Below, in pieces: positions 7,195-9,243 of a stretch of DNA of 9,243 nucleotides (position 1 is its first letter; every line of letters starts with the position of its first letter). The translations under genes and the position numbers were made by a program. The stretch lies in the NCBI RefSeq assembly GCF_031844845.1, contig NZ_JAVRMB020000257.1:1-9243 (forward strand). The letters run 5' to 3'. The stretch comes from Endozoicomonas sp031844845 (GTDB lineage: Bacteria; Pseudomonadota; Gammaproteobacteria; Pseudomonadales; Endozoicomonadaceae). Below the pieces are notes generated by a model. It made no database searches. It saw only the letters and a list, made by a program, of their open reading frames with translations, and was not told where the DNA came from.

Positions 7195-7210
7195 AATATA
7201 GGGCTATATT
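7195..7210. promoter_or_regulatory. Perfect palindrome aatatagggctatatt, possible operator
   Basis: Two perfect 7-base arms (aatatag and ctatatt) flank a 2-base centre, about 70-85 bases upstream of the Myb-like ATG. Size and symmetry suit binding by a dimeric regulator, but I recognise no known operator. An AT-rich palindrome of this length could also arise by chance. Confidence 0.3.
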
Positions 7211-7271
7211 CCCTTTAAGAAATTGTCCCGAAATAAGATCCACATTTTACTGAAACCTGTAAAAGACCGTT

Positions 7272-7315
7272 GCCCGCTACCCGCAAAAGCGGCTTGGCTT
7301 TTTCGGGTAGCGGGC
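7272..7315. repeat. Long hairpin: 19-base arms, 6-base loop
   Basis: The left arm gcccgctacccgcaaaagc (7272-7290) and right arm gctttttcgggtagcgggc (7297-7315) pair at 18 of 19 positions around the loop ggcttg. In plus-strand RNA two G-U pairs and then three Watson-Crick pairs would extend the stem to about 24 pairs (7267-7320). No run of T follows on either strand, so I do not call it a Rho-independent terminator. Confidence 0.8.
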
Positions 7316-7324
7316 GGCGGGCAG
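7304..7324. repeat. Three tandem 7-base units, CGGGYRG
   Basis: The units are cgggtag, cgggcgg and cgggcag, head to tail, with cg starting a fourth. The array overlaps the right arm of the hairpin and probably forms part of the MITE-like element. Confidence 0.65.
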
Positions 7325-7419
7325 CGTTCGTTGAAATGGCTAAGTTATTTCAGGACAATTCCCAATAAGGTACTCAGAGAGCCAGATTCCATCATTTTTC
7401 TGATGATTTTAAATGCGCT

Positions 7420-7845
7420 TCACTCACTGATGGAGTGAGCTTTAAAAACAGTTTTTACGATCTTCCACGATCCATCAATACGACGATATTCGTCCTGATA
7501 AAAACCACCCAGCTGCCGGGTAGCCCCGGTATCACCATTGATATTAAAGTAATACAGCGCCCATCTTGCTGTAGCCTGCTCACCATCCACTTCTATTTCA
7601 GGGTTAGCGCCATGGTGAAGGTCAATTACATGGTCATGGCAGGCCATCTCCTGAAACAGCCCTGTAAAGCTGTCACGATCTTTGAAAAGACCAACAGGGC
7701 CATAATCGATATGAATCTCACCTTCAGCAAAACAATCTTTAATTGACTCGACTTCTTTCAGGTCACAGGCATTAAGGTACCGGTGCTTTAACTGCCGGAT
7801 ATCTTCAAGCGCTTCCAGCCTTTTAACCCTTTCCTCCAGAGTCAT
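7420..7845 (-). CDS. SnoaL_4 / NTF2-fold protein, BaiE-like dehydratase or isomerase candidate
   Basis: A 141-residue single-domain protein of the NTF2-like superfamily, whose cone-shaped cavity hosts dehydratases, isomerases and hydrolases acting on hydrophobic ring substrates. The start MTLEERVKRLEALEDIRQLKHRY is typical of the SnoaL_4 group. From memory it resembles the opening of BaiE, the bile-acid 7-alpha-dehydratase. In that comparison Tyr23, Asp28 and His77 line up with BaiE Tyr30, Asp35 and His83, while the position of BaiE Asp106 is Tyr99 here. The later segments ARWALYYFNI and GGFYQDEYRRIDGSWKI form the usual beta-sheet of the fold. Its ATG overlaps the stop of the isomerase gene by ATGA, and a strong GGAGG (7853-7857) lies seven bases upstream, so the two are translationally coupled. 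A steroid-like substrate is an inference from the neighbour; the exact reaction is unknown. Confidence 0.85.
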   Translation of the reverse strand: MTLEERVKRLEALEDIRQLKHRYLNACDLKEVESIKDCFAEGEIHIDYGPVGLFKDRDSFTGLFQEMACHDHVIDLHHGANPEIEVDGEQATARWALYYFNINGDTGATRQLGGFYQDEYRRIDGSWKIVKTVFKAHSISE

Positions 7846-8225
7846 GCCAGTACCTCCAGGTTATCCTGACTCCAATAGGCCTTCATGGACGTAATTTTGC
7901 CATCGTCGTTAAATTGCATAATATCAATAACCGTGATGACGCAGGGACTGCCTTCAAACGTCACTTTGACCTGAAATGGAATAGCACCTTCACCACTGAT
8001 GGTAGTTCTGACGTCACCGGTCTGCTCAGCAGAGGCTTCAGTCTGCCCCAGACCTTCACGGTAAAATCGTGAAATGGCGTCAATACCCTGCAAAGGTTCA
8101 ACCCCGACAGGGTCTTCCACCATCGCCTCATCGGCATACAGTGCGAGAATAGCTTCGATATCCCGCTTATTAACCAGCTGGACGTAAAGCTCCATTTTTT
8201 CGCGAATGGTGGCTGTAGAAACCAT
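7842..8225 (-). CDS. Steroid delta-isomerase (ketosteroid isomerase, SnoaL-like fold)
   Basis: A 127-residue enzyme expected to move the double bond of 3-oxo-delta5-steroids to the conjugated delta4 position. It strongly resembles the bacterial ketosteroid isomerases of Pseudomonas putida and Comamonas testosteroni in length and sequence. Shared blocks include DIEAI--YADEA-VEDPVG (residues 22-41) and the C-terminal KAYWSQDNL. The catalytic set is complete: Tyr14 and Asp101 form the oxyanion hole and Asp38 is the proton-shuttling base, matching P. putida Tyr16, Asp103 and Asp40. Asp100 of the P. putida enzyme is Thr98 here. I chose the ATG at 8225 because GGGAG lies ten bases upstream (8236-8240). 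The longer reading to 8450 would run into the thiolase gene and through a palindrome. It is the middle gene of a minus-strand operon and overlaps the next gene by four bases. A relative acting on another unsaturated ring ketone is possible. Confidence 0.85.
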   Translation of the reverse strand: MVSTATIREKMELYVQLVNKRDIEAILALYADEAMVEDPVGVEPLQGIDAISRFYREGLGQTEASAEQTGDVRTTISGEGAIPFQVKVTFEGSPCVITVIDIMQFNDDGKITSMKAYWSQDNLEVLA

Positions 8226-8297
8226 AGTTATTATTCTCCCAGTAGACTTGCCTGAATTACCAGAGTGGCTATTCGTCCACCCCGGCATTAAGGATTC

Positions 8298-8348
8298 GCC
8301 ACAGAGGCACGGAGAAAAGAAAAGTCTTTTCCTCTGTGCCTCCGTGGC
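8298..8348. repeat. Dispersed palindrome GCCACAGAGGCAC type, inside operon
   Basis: The left arm 8298-8320 and right arm 8325-8348 pair with two mismatches and one bulge around a four-base loop, giving a stem of about 20 pairs. The ends are gccacagaggcacggag and cctctgtgcctccgtggc. I know this word as a frequently dispersed intergenic palindrome in bacterial genomes. It lies between the thiolase stop and the isomerase start. No T-run follows on the minus strand, so it is more likely a REP-like mRNA stabiliser or attenuator than a full terminator. Confidence 0.7.
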
Positions 8349-8358
8349 AAAAAATAAC

Positions 8359-9243
8359 TTACACCACTTCAAACAACCCGGCAGCGCCCATACCACCACC
8401 GATACACATGGTAACCACCACATATTTAGCACCCCGACGCTTACCTTCAATCAGGGAATGACCCACCATACGGGCACCGGACATACCAAATGGATGACCA
8501 ACCGCGATCGCCCCACCATTCACATTGAGGTTTTCATTGGGGATACCCAGCTGATCACGAGAGTAAATCACCTGACAGGCAAACGCTTCATTCAACTCCC
8601 ACAGACCAATGTCGTCCATCTTCAGGCCGTGACGCTTCAGCAATTTCGGAATAGCAAAAACAGGCCCAATGCCCATTTCATCAGAAGCACAGCCAGCCAC
8701 TGCCAGACCACGATAAATACCCAGCGGCTCCAGACCTCGCTGCTCTGCCAGCTTACTGCTCATCAATACAGAAGCGGATGCTCCATCTGACAGCTGAGAG
8801 GCATTACCAGCAGTAATAAAACGCCCTTCACGCACCCATTGGCCATCGTTCCAGACGGGTTTCAGACCCGCAAGACTTTCCAGCGTCGTGCTGGCACGAT
8901 TACACTCATCCTGAGCCAGTGTCACTTCTTCATAGGTAACTTCTTTTGTCTCTTTATTGAAGATGCTCTTAATCGTGGTCATGGGAGCAATTTCATCAGC
9001 AAACAGACCTTCACTCTGAGCCCTGGCGGTTCTCAGCTGACTCTGAAGACTGTATGCATCCTGAGCTTCACGGGAAATACCATAACGCTCGGAGACAAGT
9101 TCAGCCGTTTCTATCATTGGGATATAGGCAGCCGGATCCATGGCAATCGCCGCCTTGGATAGATTGCGATAAGTATTCTTGTGCTTGTTCTGCACCAGGG
9201 AGATCGACTCAAGACCGCCTGCCACGGCGATATCGATTTCATC
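8359..9243 (-). CDS. Thiolase (acetyl-CoA C-acyltransferase), C-terminal part
   Basis: Catalyses thiolytic cleavage of 3-oxoacyl-CoA to acetyl-CoA plus a shortened acyl-CoA, or the reverse condensation. The frame is open to the window edge (the codons at 9226-9243 read DEIDIA), so the N-terminal third with the nucleophilic cysteine is outside. About 294 residues are visible. They include AGGLESIS near the edge, then the loop domain. The late catalytic signatures are NEAF, NVNGGAIAVGHPFGMSGAR (active-site His) and CIGGGMGAAGLFEVV (second active-site Cys), followed by the stop. All are intact, so the enzyme should be active if its first part is normal. It is the first visible gene of a minus-strand operon with a ketosteroid isomerase and a SnoaL_4 protein, which hints at steroid or isoprenoid side-chain or ring degradation rather than plain fatty-acid oxidation. 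The GTG at 9225 is internal, not a start. Confidence 0.92.
   Translation of the reverse strand, partial: DEIDIAVAGGLESISLVQNKHKNTYRNLSKAAIAMDPAAYIPMIETAELVSERYGISREAQDAYSLQSQLRTARAQSEGLFADEIAPMTTIKSIFNKETKEVTYEEVTLAQDECNRASTTLESLAGLKPVWNDGQWVREGRFITAGNASQLSDGASASVLMSSKLAEQRGLEPLGIYRGLAVAGCASDEMGIGPVFAIPKLLKRHGLKMDDIGLWELNEAFACQVIYSRDQLGIPNENLNVNGGAIAVGHPFGMSGARMVGHSLIEGKRRGAKYVVVTMCIGGGMGAAGLFEVV

Larger units (their letters stand above)
7221..7360. mobile_element. MITE-like element with terminal inverted repeats and internal hairpin
   Basis: The ends are aattgtcccgaaataa (7221-7236) and its inverted copy (7345-7360), matching at 15 of 16 positions. Inside is a long hairpin (7272-7315) and a degenerate 7-base tandem repeat. 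The total is 140 bases with no coding capacity, as expected for a miniature, non-autonomous transposable element or a remnant of one. The four bases taag occur just outside both ends (7216-7219 and 7366-7369), but at different distances from the arms, so a target duplication is not established. Confidence 0.6.
7125..7419. other. Intergenic region between the SnoaL_4 gene and the Myb-like gene
   Basis: These 295 bases hold the 5' leader of the Myb-like gene (7125 to about 7220), including a perfect palindrome at 7195-7210, and then a MITE-like element (7221-7360). The last 59 bases before the SnoaL_4 stop codon show only a weak AT-rich hairpin around 7391-7407 and no clear terminator. One small plus-strand ORF (7223-7438) runs through the hairpin element; it looks spurious because its sequence follows the palindrome. 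Confidence 0.6.

Noticed and set aside
7385..7440. Terminator for the SnoaL_4 operon
   Set aside because: Only short, AT-rich stems of five to six pairs are visible, one of them overlapping the stop codon; no convincing stem plus T-run.
7435..7746. Plus-strand ORF of 103 residues
   Set aside because: It lies antisense to the SnoaL_4 gene and shows no recognisable domain.
8226..8450. Longer reading of the ketosteroid isomerase gene starting at 8450
   Set aside because: It would overlap the thiolase C-terminus and run through the GCCAC palindrome. The isomerase family N-terminus begins at the ATG at 8225.
8206..9162. Plus-strand ORFs (194 and 107 residues) opposite the isomerase and thiolase genes
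   Set aside because: They are antisense shadows of well-supported genes, with compositions that mirror the real coding frame.

Overview
The window looks like chromosome from a marine gammaproteobacterium. The clues are a haem-type TonB-dependent receptor, a glpD-like/FGGY-kinase pair, a fatty-acid or steroid thiolase operon, short dispersed palindromes, and one strikingly eukaryote-like gene. Endozoicomonadaceae and related animal symbionts would fit, but that is inference: no rRNA or other marker gene is present.

Layout, left to right. (1) The 3' part of a TonB-dependent outer-membrane receptor of the haem/haemoglobin type runs to 2134 (+). (2) A 331-base non-coding gap (2135-2465) holds a composite inverted repeat of REP/MITE type. 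(3) A two-gene + strand unit follows: a GlpD-like FAD-dependent glycerol-3-phosphate dehydrogenase (2466-4064) and, 34 bases on, an FGGY-family kinase (4099-5664). Together they could phosphorylate a polyol and oxidise the phosphate, feeding electrons to quinone. (4) Converging on this is a 451-codon minus-strand gene (5769-7124) encoding an R2R3 Myb DNA-binding domain of animal/protist type, with a basic cluster before it and an acidic, aromatic-rich C-terminus after it. (5) Behind that gene, 7125-7419 holds a 16-base palindrome and a 140-base MITE-like element with terminal inverted repeats and a long internal hairpin. (6) A minus-strand operon, read right to left, has a thiolase (8359 to beyond the window end), a ketosteroid isomerase (7842-8225) and a SnoaL_4/NTF2-fold protein (7420-7845). 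The last two overlap by ATGA. A GCCAC...GTGGC palindrome sits between the thiolase and the isomerase.

The outstanding observation is the Myb gene. R2R3 Myb domains are hallmarks of eukaryotic transcription factors. Here the domain sits in an intron-free ORF between ordinary bacterial operons, and keeps the tryptophan cages, the main DNA-base-contacting residues of c-Myb and the redox cysteine. With the candidate nuclear localisation signal and the activation-domain-like tail, the simplest hypothesis is a eukaryote-derived transcription-factor mimic, possibly a secreted nucleomodulin acting on host chromatin. Secretion and nuclear action are not shown by the sequence.

The second theme is possible steroid or sterol-type catabolism: the isomerase keeps all three catalytic residues of bacterial 3-oxo-delta5-steroid isomerase, and lies next to a thiolase and a second NTF2-fold enzyme.
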